The notes beneath the pieces are model-generated. The model was not told the DNA's origin. It saw nothing but the letters and a program-made list of their open reading frames with translations, and searched no databases. Position numbers and translations under genes: made by a program. From positions 50,354 through 114,353 of the forward strand of contig NW_022985466.1 in the NCBI RefSeq assembly GCF_010093595.1: 64,000 bases of DNA. The letters are read 5' to 3'. This stretch comes from Mytilinidion resinicola (taxonomy: Eukaryota; Ascomycota; Dothideomycetes; Mytilinidiales; Mytilinidiaceae). Position 1 is the first letter of the stretch; every line of letters begins with the position of its first letter. Positions 1-10,993 of this stretch are shown here, piece by piece.

Positions 1-95
<95 letters not shown>
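1..95. repeat. (TAT/TAA)n microsatellite, likely LINE 3' tail
   Basis: About 31 uninterrupted TAT triplets start the window and run off its left edge. Read on the minus strand this is a (TAA)n tract directly after the 3' side of the degraded LINE described next. I-type LINEs are known to end in TAA repeats, so I infer a retrotransposon tail rather than a chance microsatellite. The true length is unknown because the tract is cut by the window edge. Confidence 0.85.
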
Positions 96-3000
96 GGTTC
101 TATTAGGCCGATTTAGCTCCTGTTAGGGTCTATACGGCAGTGCTATCTAGGTTTTATTTATAAGGGGAAACCGTTCGCTCTATAGCGGTTAGGTGAAAAC
201 CTTATTCTTTATAGTATATAACACCTTACGTTTCTTTTATTTCTGCGCGGCTATAGGGGACGCGTGGCAGCTCTATAAGTATTGCTATAGAGTAAGCTAT
301 TTTAATATATTTTCTAGGATTAATCCGGTGTCCGTAGGCCCTAGATTCTAGGGTTATACGGTGTTTAGAAGGTTAGTAAGGTCCGGGGTCTATATTAGGG
401 CGCGCGTGCCCTTACTATACGCGCGTGCCCTTTTTTTTAAAAGCTAAGGTATTAAATTAAAGGATAATAGGAAATTAGAGGGGTTGCTCTATTGCGGGCG
501 TGCCTGTAGTTATACAATATATATACGTGTATATAGTTCTATTTTTAGGGCGTGGCTATATAAGTCGGCTGGCTATATAGCTAGCTTTTCCGTTGCTATT
601 TCTCTAGCTATAGAGAGGTAAAGTAGAAGGTCTATCTAGTGCAGGAACTATTGCAAAACGGCCTTATTTCCCTTATAGTTTTTATATAGCTGTATATATA
701 TTCTTATTCTAGCCTTAAAAAATATATTGCCTTTACTATTATAGTATTATTTATAGTGTATTACTATATACTTTAGAAACTATAGTATATACCTGCAGGG
801 GCATGCAGGTAAAAGGTAATTAGGCACCCTTATATAGTGCAGGTATACGTTAAGCCCTATATATTCTGTTTATAAAAACGTAATAATTAAGCTTTCTACT
901 TTTATAAGCTTATAGTATTTAGTTACCTAATTTTTATTCTATTTTATATTAAGGGCCGGCGTAGAAGAGCCCCTTTATTTCTTCCTATAGGCCTTCTATT
1001 TATCCCTCTACCTTTCCTTATATACTTTCTATATTACTTCTTATTTTAAAAGCTTATATAAGTTATCTAACTGCCTTTTATACCTTAGGGCTAGTGCTAT
1101 AGCTTTAACCGCGAGCCTCTTTAGTATATTACGCCGGCTTAGCTTATATTTAGGCGTTTTCCTAGGCTTATAGTATCTTCTAATAGTATCTTTAATAGTG
1201 CAGTATATAGTTTTAATATACTTTCTAGCCTAGCCTGCGCGCGTGCGGTCCGCGTACGCTACTGCGAGTTCTTCTAGCTTAAGCCTTAGAGAGGGTAAAA
1301 GGTTTTATATTTAAGTGTCTTAATATCTATTATTTTATACGCCCCTGTAATAGTATAAAGGAAGTAGTTCTAGGCCGTTTTAAGTTATTTAATCTTCGCT
1401 TTACTAATTTATTCCTTTATACCTAGTATTAGAAACTAGGTAGTATACCTATATATAAAAACCGGCCTAATAACTGCTAAGTATATATACTATGCTTTTT
1501 AGAAGCTTACGCCCTATATTAATACTATTAGCCGTGTAAGGGCTCCTATCTATACTATAGCCTTTTCCTTTATAATATATATATACAGGCCCTATTTAAG
1601 TTTAGAGTTTACCTAAACTCTAAGTATATAGAGCTTTATAATTAAGCCCTCTATAAAGCCCCGGATATTTACTATAGCCTTTATATTTACTATATTTAAA
1701 TAGCACCTTATAAAGTATATAAGGTAATACTTATCCGGGGTAAATACTATACTATACTTTTTCGCCTACTTTATATACTATACGTGCGCACTTTTAATTG
1801 CCCTGCAGTTCTCTTCCGTGCTTTTGCTAAATATAAGGATATTAGTATTATCTATAAACCTGTAGGCTGTTATATTACCTTTTTATAGTGCCGGCAGAAG
1901 CGTGCTTATAAAGAATAAAAAAAAAATTAGTAAAAGTAAGGATTTTTATAGTATACCTATATTAACCGGGATAGTTTTAGTAATATATCTTCTAATAGAA
2001 AGTCTTATAGTTCGGTTCTATAGAAATAATAATATAAATTAGACTATTTATTCCGGTATATATTAGACCTATAGGTTATATATTATTTTCTTATAAAATA
2101 CTCTATTAAAGGCCCTTAAAATGTCCAGGCTAAAAAGAAAGGTAATAAGGTAAGAGTTGCCCTTCTATATAGTTTATATTTATTCTATAAGAAGTTCTAG
2201 TACTGTTTATATAGATTATTTAGGCCTTGCGCTTATTTAGCTTAGTAGGAGCATGCCTTTCTCTTCTGCTATTTTAGATAGTTTTCGTGCTATAATGCGT
2301 TTAAGCAGCTTACCTACTATTTCCAGCAGCGCAATTAGCCTATACAACTTTGCTATATTATAGGACGCTTTCTAAGGCTTACGTAGTACTATAGTAATTA
2401 ATTCTTTATATAGCTGTAGGTGGTGCCCTATACGCACGCACCTGGTAAAGAACCTGGCCAGCGTTAGTGCTAGCTGCGTTTCGCATTTCTTAAGGATTCT
2501 GTTAGTTATCTTTATAATGCCCGGGGCCTTGTCCGGGGCTATTCCTATTAGCGCGGAGAGGATGTCTTCTACTATAACGTCTTATAAGGACTTATACGGC
2601 TCTAGGTATTAGTATCCTTTAATATTGGAGAGGTCTGCCTCTATAGGAGGTGGGAAAAACTGTTCCGCAAGTATTTAGGCCTTGGTCTTATTGTCTATAT
2701 AGAGCATTGCGTTGTTAGGCCGTAAAAGAGGGGGGAATTAAGGCGGTGGCCGTGGTTCCTTTCTAATAGTTCTGCCCTATTTAGCTAGCTTCTATACGCC
2801 TTTCGGATCCAACGTGATCTTGTCTACTGCGCGGCGCCATGCTTTTGTGCTCTCTTTGCGTATAGCCCTCTTCTTTCTGTTGCACTGTACTCTGTACAAA
2901 ATCCAGTCCTCTACTGTTCTTAACGAGCGCCAGGTTCTATAGGCCCGCCTCGTCTCCCGCACTTCCTCGGTGCACTCTGTTAACCACGCAGGTGATGCTT

Positions 3001-3345
3001 ATTTCAACAGCTTTGCGAGTGGTATAGTTTCGTCTATTGTGGCTTATATGCACTTATATAGGCGGTGTGCAAACATATTAAGATCTTCCTCCGTCTCCTG
3101 CGGGTCGTTCCGAGTTTCTAGCTCGTCTAGCCGTATTGCTAGGTTCTCTCGTACTTCTTTCCATGCTACATCCTTCCACAGCCTACGCTGCTGGGGTTCG
3201 GCTGCCTTTAGTGGTGAGACATCGAACTCCGTGTATATAGGCCGGTGATTAGAGTCGCAGTTCTATTCCTCTCGTACCGTGGAGGAAATTGTTCGTTCTG
3301 TTAGCCACCCTATTATAAACGTAAGGTCAATTAAATTTAGCCCTA
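96..3345 (-). mobile_element. RIP-degraded Tad1/I-type LINE (non-LTR retrotransposon)
   Basis: Reading the minus strand from high to low coordinates shows the C-terminal end of an APE-type endonuclease (about 3345-3235, ending in a DSNHRPI motif), then the basic, Trp-rich linker before the reverse transcriptase (3235-2780), then RT fingers and palm (about 2660-1500). The palm box reads FIDN at 1847-1858 where active relatives have F-[IV]-D-D. No long frame survives. Many stops are TAG at places where a Trp is expected, the mark of TGG to TAG change by RIP. The 5' part of the endonuclease is missing, so the copy is 5'-truncated or cut by the DIRS-like element beginning near 3370. A (TAA)n tail follows the 3' end. 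The sequence is very rich in TA dinucleotides. Family assignment is from recognised protein motifs; exact ends are not resolved. Confidence 0.8.
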
Positions 3346-3479
3346 TATAGAGTCTAAATAGTATTACTATAAATAACTTTTATTTTACCTTTTAGCCTTA
3401 TACTAAAGTATAATAGCAGCTGGAAATATATCTATAACCTTTTATATCCTCGCAGAAAGGGCGTTAATAACTAGATCCT

Positions 3480-5759
3480 GCGCTACTAGGCCTTTTTTAT
3501 ATACCTTAAGCTTAATAAAATCTATAACTATATTATTAAAGCTAGGGCGGGCTGCCTACTAGTAAAATAAGATATTAAGAACGCCTTCTATATAGTACTA
3601 GTAGCTCTTTATAATTAGTACCTGCTGGGCTTTAAGTAGCTAGGCTCTATATATATAGAGCGCTGCCTTTTTTTTAGCCTTTCTATAGCGCTTTTTCTAT
3701 TTAATCTATTTATAGAAGAACTATACTAGATTTTTAATACTAGCCTTAATAAGTAGTTAGTATACTACTACCTTAACAACTTTATTATTATTATAGCAGC
3801 CCCTGCTATAGAGTATCTAGCGCGCTTATAGTAGTTTAGCACTATTTATATAGCTACTATAAACCGGCTAAACGTTTTGCTAAATAATAAAAAGGATAAA
3901 TACAGCACCTGCCTTAATATTCTAGGTATAGAAATTAATAGTATTACTATAGAGGCTAAGCTGCCCTAGAATAAAATAGACTATATATATAGTAAAGTTA
4001 TAGTAGTACTATAAGCCCGGAGCATATTACTCTAGTAAGCCTAGTTATTAGCGGGCTTTTTTAACTTCTATACTTAAGTTATAATACTTAGCAGGTTGTA
4101 GCTACGCCCTCTATTTAATTTTATCTAAGCTTTCCTACCCTATTATAAGTAGTCTATATATTGCTGTATCCCGGCAGAACTTATAGCGGACCTGCTATAG
4201 TAAAAAAACCTACTTCCGAACTTTAATAGAGTCTAATTCCTAAATAACGCCGCCAGGCTAATAGTATATATTATTACTAATATATCTAATATTAGCCTTA
4301 GCCTATTCTACTTTAAATCCTCTATAGTTTAAACCGGGTGGCAAGCCTATGCTAAAGCCCTGTTAAAAACCTAAGCCGTAATAATAGCTATTAAAGGCGC
4401 AGCCGCTAATAACTATATTAATATTAAAGAGGTGCAGGTAATTTTTAAAGCTTTATAGCTTTTCTCCTACTAGTAGCATAGCTATATAGCTATGCTGTAT
4501 ACTAACAGCACTACCGCGCTCTAGGGCTTATAGAAGGGCTATATTAAAGGCGCCGCGGACGCACCGCTTAAACAGCTGCTGCTACTTACCGCCGCCCGCA
4601 ATATCGACCTGCTACTAACGTGGCTCTCCTCTAAAAATAACGCACTAGCAGACGCCCTCTCCCGCCTAGATATTAAACGCGTTGCTAATATCTACCCGCA
4701 GTAGAAGAACTTACCGGCCTTAAGCTGCCGCGCGGGTTCCGCAAGCAGACACCCTATTTTAACAACGCGCACCTTAAGCTGCTATAGAACGGCCTAGTAG
4801 TAGGTATAAGGCAGTTCTATAAGTCCCTGCAGAACAGCTATAAGCAGATCTATGCCCTTAATAAGATGCAAGCCTAGCCGGCCTTAGCGGACTTGCTGGC
4901 GAGGTGGGTTACTGCATGCCTATTCGGGTCGTCTATATATAAACAACTCCGGCCCAGCTTTATAATAATAGGCCTCTCTGCGCTACGCTCCGTGCACGTT
5001 GACTGCAGGCTACTGTTGGAGGTATTTAAGGATAAGCACGTTAAGCGCCTAGTAGACGGCGGGAGGAGGCTATTCCCGCAGCCAGCATCGCGCGTCCGCC
5101 ACCTAATCTCGAAGGCTATAATTGCAGGGCTATCTAGATGCATAGACGCACCGCAGCAGCTAGCCGCTGACAACCTTAACTTCTTAGCCGCATGCCGGGT
5201 AGCTTTTGCCGGCTTTCTTAGGCTCGGCGAGTTTACCTATAAGAAGAAAGATCTTATTAATAAGAGGACCTTTATTAACACCAGGCTTACCCGCAGCAAC
5301 ATCTATATAGCGGCCGACCACGCCACGCTCCGCCTTAGCCGCAGCAAAACTAATATAGCCCACGAGGGCGTGCAGATTCTTCTATTACGCACAAGCAACA
5401 ACGCCTGCCCAGTGCGAGCGCTCGAGGGGCTCCTTAGTGTTGATAGCCAGCCACCCTTAGCACCGCTATTCCGCTTCCAGAGGTCGCCCTTCAACCGCAC
5501 AACATTCCTGCGCCGACTCTCGTCGCAGCTTACGCAGCTTGGCGTTAACCCAGAGGGCTACTTAGGCCATAGTTTCCGCAAAGGAGCGGCCCAGCACGCT
5601 CACAACAGAGGCGCCCTCAATAGCCAGGTGCAGACGCTTGGCCGCTGGACTTCAGACGCCTTTAGGCTCTACTTCACGACCAACCCAACTATCCTACTCC
5701 GGCTCAACCACCAGTTCCTTACCGGAATCCCCCTTCCTTACACCACCCCTTCTTCTTAG
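3480..5759 (+). mobile_element. DIRS-like tyrosine-recombinase retrotransposon, RIP-damaged in its RT/RNase H half
   Basis: In frame 1, RT motifs run from about 3540 to 4030: a WDIKNAF-like segment (Trp now a stop), a YYLNNF box at 3763-3783 (LDDF in live relatives) and an LGIEI motif near 3922. RNase H follows at about 4320-4690 and ends in an NNALADALSRLD motif, typical of DIRS and Gypsy RNase H. Stops are mostly TAG at Trp positions. A tyrosine recombinase follows in frame 3 (separate entry). An RT-RNase H gene followed by an out-of-frame tyrosine recombinase is the layout of DIRS/Ngaro elements. I could not find the split direct or inverted terminal repeats that would fix the ends, so the span covers only recognisable coding remains. 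Confidence 0.75.
4770..5759 (+). pseudogene. tyrosine recombinase of the DIRS-like element, largely open frame
   Basis: From 4893 to 5759 there are 288 codons without a stop. The recombinase catalytic set is visible, numbering from 4893: Arg110 in a FLRLGE context, Lys152, His226-x-x-Arg229, Trp252 in LGRW and the nucleophile Tyr260 in FRLYF. Upstream the same frame continues as protein-like sequence to about 4770 but is broken by two TAG codons, and there is no ATG at the start of the open part. The fold could therefore be encoded, but expression as a full protein is doubtful. Known members integrate circular cDNA of DIRS-type elements by strand exchange through the Tyr. A separate Crypton origin is possible but less likely given the RT/RNase H just upstream. 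Confidence 0.7.
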
Positions 5760-6039
5760 CTCCACGGGTTTGGGCACTTGTTTGGGAGGTCTCCTTCGGT
5801 GCGTGCGTACAGCTGAGCAACCTCACGGTTTGCATTGACCGGCTGCGGCTCGTGCGAGGCCTTGGCGGCCTCGCCGATGCGCCCTCAACACCATGAGCTT
5901 GCTCTACAGCTGGCTGGCACGGCCTACGGAGGCTTCTGTTGCCCAATCCATACACAGTTCAACATCTGCATGCAGCCGGTGCACTGTGCACGGCCGGCTA
6001 GCTTGGCTAGAATAGCTAAACTAGCCGGGCGGCCCCCTC
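5760..6039. other. repeat-flanking spacer
   Basis: This stretch lies between the recombinase stop and the first recognisable pogo-type codons. Base composition is more balanced than in the AT-rich region to the left. I see no convincing coding sequence; it may hold the DIRS-like 3' terminal repeat or an earlier, unrecognised part of the pogo relict. Confidence 0.4.
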
Positions 6040-6417
6040 TGCTGAGTGAGAGCGTGGAAATAGAAAAAGATAATAAGCTATAGATAGAAAACCAGCGCTA
6101 GAAAGGGAAAAAGGTATAGAAGCGCATATATATAGCTAGGGGAGGGGTACTATTAGGCGCTAAAGAGGCCTCTTAGGCATCTACTGCCCAGGAGGTGGCA
6201 GCAGAGGTGGTAGCAAAGGCAGCGGCCGGGCCATAGCAACGAGCACTACCTAAGTGCAGTATATGCAGTTTACTAGAACATAATAGACGTACTTGTCCTA
6301 GACAGCAGGCAACTAGCTAGTAGATAGTTGCATATAATACGATTGTTCGTTGTTATGTAATTCACGTTTTTTGGCCTTGGTAGCAGGGCAGGTGGCCAGC
6401 TCGCTTGCCGACTACGT
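6040..6417 (+). mobile_element. 3' relict of a pogo/Fot1-type DNA transposon
   Basis: One frame reads through about 95 codons interrupted by TAG stops, several at positions suited to Trp. It contains an IARGGVLL segment near 6130 and then a CCHC-type zinc knuckle (C-x2-C-x4-H-x4-C) at about 6256-6293. Both features are common at the C-terminus of fungal pogo/Fot1 DDE transposases. The element ends at 6417 with a terminal sequence GCTTGCCGACTACGT followed by TA, the Tc1/mariner target. This end matches the MITE at 55312-55749. The 5' part and the DDE core are not visible. Recognition is by motif, so the family is likely but not proven. Confidence 0.65.
6396..6417 (+). repeat. terminal inverted-repeat end shared with the 55.3-kb MITE
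   Basis: The last about 20 bases of the pogo relict are nearly identical to both ends of the MITE at 55312-55749, and both are followed by TA. This supports common mobilisation by one Tc1/mariner-superfamily transposase. Confidence 0.7.
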
Positions 6418-6524
6418 TAGCCTGCTTAGAAGCTGCGTAACCCGAACCGCTAGCTTTTCTTCTACTATCCACAGCTACATTATTATAGACTACGCGCTAT
6501 CTTGTAAAGAAATCTAAATAAGAG

Positions 6525-8320
6525 ATGTCGACCGGGACCAGGACAATCCAACGACCGCCGTCACCCTCTGCGGTCGTCGCAGTACCTGAACCGGCACCGG
6601 TACTGACAACTTCAAGGAAACGACGGGTCGCCATAGCTGTATTCGTTTTGCTCGCAAATCTGGTGCAGATGATATCCAACGGTGCCACAGTCGCTGGCGG
6701 CTTCCAAATCGGAAGAGACTTGGGCGTTCGCGACGTCCGACTGTCCAACTGGGTCGCCGCCAGCTATCCGTGAGTGAAGACAGCACTATCCTATATCGTA
6801 GCTAACCCTCTCTATCATCATCAGCCTCACCCAAGGCTCTTTTGTCCTGGTCAGCGGCAGACTAGGCTCTGTGTACGGCCACAAAAAGATATTGCTCTTT
6901 GGTGGTGCTTGGTTCTCCGCTTGGTCGTTGTTGAACATTGCGTGCCGCTCCTTTTTGTCCTTCAATATCGCTCGTGGCTTCACCGGCATGGGTGGTGCGC
7001 TCATCCTTCCCAACGCCGTTGCCATGATCGGCATCACCTTCCCACCAGGCCGCTCGCGCAACTTTTGTCTAGGCATCTTCGGCGCTGCTGCTCCCATCGG
7101 CGGATATCTCGGCGCTGTCCTGGCCGGCATCTTTACGAGGTTTACCCCTTGGTGGGGCTTGTTCCTCTTCTTGGGTCTCCTTGCTTTTGTCGTCTTTACC
7201 GTCTTATGGAAGCTTTTGCCTCCCGAAAAGCCTGTCGACGCGGACGGCAAGATCGATTGGATTGGTGCTGCGCTCGGTACTGCTGGACTAATTCTGTTCA
7301 ACTTTACCTGGAAGTAAGGCAATACCCTACAATATTGTAGTCTGAGTCCAGCCTGGCTGAGTCCATTGCAGTCAAGCACCAGCCGCGGGATGGAGCAATC
7401 CCTATCAAATTGGCATCCTCGTCGGTAGCATTAGCACTCTTGCCCTCTTCGCAGCTTGGGAACTCCGCTCCTCTGCACCAATTATGCCTCTTAGCATCTG
7501 GAAGGCGCCATCATTCCTACCGCTGATGCTGTCAGTGTTAATGTCCTTCATGTCTTTTGGAGTAAGTAAACCCACCATGCGCTTAACGTCTTTGCCTTGC
7601 CAGCTGGCTGATGCCCGGAGAACAGATAATGCTATGGTACATGGTCGCTTGGGTCCAGTTAGTCCGCAGCTGGTCCGTTCTCCATTTTGCTGCCGCTTGG
7701 GGGAGATACCTTTTCCCACTCTCTTCTTCGCCTATCCAGGAGTATCTACCACAAAAGGGCAAAACTGATAAAAGCATACTCAGACTCCGTTCCTCTTTTT
7801 TGGCGTTTTCGCCGCCTGGTGGGCCTCTTGGCTAGTGCCACGTGTGCCAGTGCAATACATTCTCGCCATCGGCCTCCTCTCGGTCGCCATATCCAACATC
7901 CTCATCGCCACTATGCCAGCTGAGCAGACTTACTGGGCCCAAGTCTTCCCCGCTACCATCTTAATGTCCTTTTGCCCGGATCTCGTCTTCACCGCAGCGC
8001 AGATCATTGCCAGTAATGCCGTGGGCCGTGCACAGCAGGGCGTCGCCGCCAGCCTGATTGGCGTACTGCTGCTCTACGGAAACAGTATCGGGCTTGGATT
8101 CGCTGGAACGATTGAGATGCAGGTAGATAAGGCGAATAAGCATCGTGTACTGGGTTATCGCTCCGCGCTTTGGTTCGGTTGCGGGATTGCCCTGTTCGCG
8201 CTGGTGTTGGACTTGGTATTTGTGAGGATGGAGAAGGATGATAGGGAGGGATGGGATGATGACGAGGATTATGGAGAGGAGGATAGAGCGATGGCGTCTG
8301 GAGTTGAGTTGCAAGGGTGA
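6525..8320 (+). CDS. MFS transporter (DHA, aminotriazole-resistance type) with a mutated splice donor
   Basis: Exons read as 6525-6769, 6825-7313, 7372-7561, 7626-7700 and 7784-8320, giving about 511 aa. A cytosolic N-terminus of about 33 residues with an SRKRR patch precedes the helices. The loop 2-3 motif appears as GRLGSVYGHKK, and motif C-like glycine runs follow. The C-terminus is acidic. Relatives are 14-helix proton antiporters in the plasma membrane that export toxic compounds or import small organics. The first three introns are canonical. The fourth fits phase and protein alignment only if it starts at 7701, where the sequence is GGGAGA instead of a GTGAGA-type donor; the acceptor CAG at 7781-7783 is normal. 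Without splicing there, the frame meets TAG at 7833. So the gene is either a pseudogene by one base change, a rare GG-AG intron, or contains a sequence error. Its ATG lies only 108 bp after a transposon end and its 3' end faces the FAD monooxygenase. Confidence 0.85.
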
Positions 8321-8580
8321 AAAGGAAAGCTTTCACTGGAATTTTGGGGTCGGATGTCTGAACGAGCTTAATGTTAGGCCTTGCGAGGCATCTTGCTGGT
8401 CGTTTACAAGTAGCTGGCGTTGAGCAATCAAGGTCGATTCTCAATCACACTGTTTTGTGGCGCTGTGGTAAAGGCAGCTGCACAGGCTGATATTACTTCT
8501 ATATAATTTAATCATTATTTTCATAATCATATCTATAACCTATTCCTACGCCAGCCCGATCCTATACTTCGTTCTTTGCG
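8321..8580. other. tail-to-tail spacer
   Basis: A spacer of 260 bp separates two converging genes. It contains AT-rich sequence around 8495-8540 suitable for 3' end formation of both transcripts. No coding sequence is seen. Confidence 0.5.
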
Positions 8581-9828
8581 TCACACCGTCTTGGAGTTCT
8601 CGTCGATGGAAATTCCAAACCCGACCGTTGCTAGTCCATAGCTTATCCCAACCGCCTCGCTGCCATATACCCTCATCTGCTTCTCGTAGGCAGCGGTCAC
8701 GCCGTCCGAATAGCCACCCGCCTCAGCTATTAGTCTACCGAGCAGCGCAGAGTCTTGGACAGCCGTGTTCGCACCAATCCCGCCAGCAGGTGTCATGGAA
8801 TGCGCGGCATCCCCAATGACAGTGACACGTGGCTCGTTTGGCCATTCCGGAACGCCTGCCGGAGTAGAGCAAGTTATCTTCCAGAAGGCCGCTTCGGAAA
8901 CATCCATCTCATCAAAAAGGGGCTTCAGGCGGGGATGCCAATCCGCGGTGAGTTCCTTCACTATCTCAGCTGCTGGAGTCCCGATCATGGCACCGTCGTC
9001 ATTCGGCACCTTTATGACGCCTGGTTGGGCCCCCATTGTCCATCCAAATTGCACATTGGGATCGTCCATGTCGCCCGAGCGGACGTTTGTGATAACTGAA
9101 CATCGCCCTTTGGGATTAGAATCATCGACCATTCGCCAAACACCTTCCCCAAGGCCTTTGAACGCCGTTGTCGGTGCTTGGCCGTGGATTCCTCTTGCGC
9201 CAGTATCGTAAACCTTCAGCTTGCCTTGAGAAACCTGCTTCGCGACTTTGGAGTAGATGCCCTCGCCGCCGATCAACATCTCTCCTTCAACGGATTTGGA
9301 GCCGTCTGCGAAGACCGCGTGGACGCCGGATGGTGTCAATTCGTAGCTTGTCACGCGGTGGGACCAATGGATGAAAGGCTCGCATCCGGAGGCGAAGAGC
9401 TTGCGCATTTCGCCCCTTGAAATTCCCACGATCTTTCCACCGCGGGATGTGAGGGTCTCCTTAGGGACTTTTGGCTTGTCATTCTTGTTGTCGTCTGGCG
9501 GTTCAGGCACCCTCAAACCTGTCTTCGCGTCGATGGTTCCAAATCCTTCACCACCGGTCTTGCCGCAGGTTTCCCAGAAGCGCTTCCACATCTCAGGTTC
9601 GAGGGCGGACTCGATCGCATTCAGTCCTTCGGAGGAGAGACGGAGTCTGTAGCCTTGCGCGCGGAAGGAAAAGGAGCTGTCACGCTCGAAGATGAGAAAG
9701 GGAATGGAAGCGCGAAGGAGCGATTGCGCGAGCAAAAGAGAGGCAAGGCCAGCGCCGGAAATGAGGATTGGTTTTCGAGTGCTGACAGCCATACTGATGC
9801 GGTAAAAACCACAATTTCTAGGGGACAA
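8581..9828 (-). CDS. FAD-dependent monooxygenase (salicylate hydroxylase-like, PHBH fold)
   Basis: This is a single-exon frame of 415 aa. An N-terminal Rossmann motif GAGLAS at residues 25-30, with an acidic ribose binder at Glu48 (FERD), is followed near residue 335 by a GDAAHSMTPAGG motif that contacts the FAD phosphate and isoalloxazine ring. These are the two diagnostic FAD sites of class A flavoprotein monooxygenases, which hydroxylate aromatic substrates with NAD(P)H and O2. No C-terminal membrane anchor is evident. The second Met (residue 13, at 9792) gives a more usual N-terminus close to the Rossmann strand and may be the true start. It is divergent from the amidase across about 1.17 kb and converges on the MFS gene. 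Substrate cannot be read from sequence. Confidence 0.9.
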   Translation of the reverse strand: MSPRNCGFYRISMAVSTRKPILISGAGLASLLLAQSLLRASIPFLIFERDSSFSFRAQGYRLRLSSEGLNAIESALEPEMWKRFWETCGKTGGEGFGTIDAKTGLRVPEPPDDNKNDKPKVPKETLTSRGGKIVGISRGEMRKLFASGCEPFIHWSHRVTSYELTPSGVHAVFADGSKSVEGEMLIGGEGIYSKVAKQVSQGKLKVYDTGARGIHGQAPTTAFKGLGEGVWRMVDDSNPKGRCSVITNVRSGDMDDPNVQFGWTMGAQPGVIKVPNDDGAMIGTPAAEIVKELTADWHPRLKPLFDEMDVSEAAFWKITCSTPAGVPEWPNEPRVTVIGDAAHSMTPAGGIGANTAVQDSALLGRLIAEAGGYSDGVTAAYEKQMRVYGSEAVGISYGLATVGFGISIDENSKTV

Positions 9829-10993
9829 GTAGATGATATCGACGGAAAGTATTGCAGGTCGAGAGCACGAAACCAGCGGCGGAGGACAGCCTTCTTACCC
9901 CGCCACCGCCTTTCGTGCTCGGGTTTCGGGCTTGAGCTTAGAAATACCCTCTTCTTTCTTTTTGAAATCAACCATCGGCTCTCGCATCCACGAACCTCGA
10001 TCAACTCGTCATCATGGGACGTGATGCAAAGAGAGGATAGTAAGTGGACAGAAGTGAGAACGTGCCAGTCGAAACCTTACGGAGTGCCGCGGACACCGTA
10101 CCTCGGGTAAGAGGCTGAAAGCTATTCTGGAAGCACCTCTCTCAATAATTAGTGTTGCATGCTAGTAGAGGCTGGGTCGGTTTAAGGATTTCGCTAATAG
10201 CAGCGTCGGCGACGGTCTACTTCAAAGCGTTGCCATACTCCATGCTGTTGTGTGATAGCAGGCGGCTCCCTCGAACGCGGACGTGGCAGTCTGATAGACC
10301 TACAGCCTGAGGCGGCCCGGAAAGCTATTAGGCTTGCCAAAACGGGCACTTCACCATTTTTCAAGCATACCAGAGGATATCAAGCGGTGCCAGGCAAGTG
10401 TACGCAGGCAAAGAAAAAGTTTGTTCTGCCACTTTTTCTTCGAGAGAGCCTGAGTATTGTTCGCAAAGGATTTCCGGTGCGTATCGTGAGAAATATAAAC
10501 CTCGATAGCATTCATGGGGTCTGCTTGGAAGAGTGATGCAGCACAAGCACTAGGGTAACGAGTATCAGCTGGAATCCCCTGGCTTAAGTCACGTTCGGTA
10601 CGATGCCCTGTCTCGTGCTGGTCACGTGGAGCATATCTCATTGCTCAGCCGGACTGCCTAGTCGAGCCTAGCATTTCGGCCTCCAGTGTCCGCCAATAAC
10701 GGCGTATCTCCCGATACCTTGACGGCATACCTTTTACAACCCCAGTGGTCTATAGTCCAAGGATCAATTGAGGCATGCAAAACGTATGCTGAGATGCTGT
10801 AGTTCTAAGACCCTAGGAATGCTGTAAGACCGTAGGACTATTGATAAGGAACTTTCGCCCAGACTTCATCCTCTCAATCTCTTATCGAGAATAACATACG
10901 TATGTCGTCCGGAGCGAGGTTCGAAAAATCCCCGAGTCTAACATCCGATAGACCCAAATACGTGCTTTACCCATCAAGATACATACTCCCATC
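9829..10993. other. divergent intergenic region between monooxygenase and amidase
   Basis: Both flanking genes read outward from this 1.17-kb stretch, so it should hold both promoters. Short frames are present on both strands but none has recognisable composition or motifs. No repeat or RNA gene is seen. Confidence 0.5.

Noticed and set aside
7604..7625. Acceptor at 7603 for the third MFS intron
   Set aside because: Using the CAG at 7601-7603 breaks the frame; the CAG at 7623-7625 keeps phase and continues the transporter sequence.
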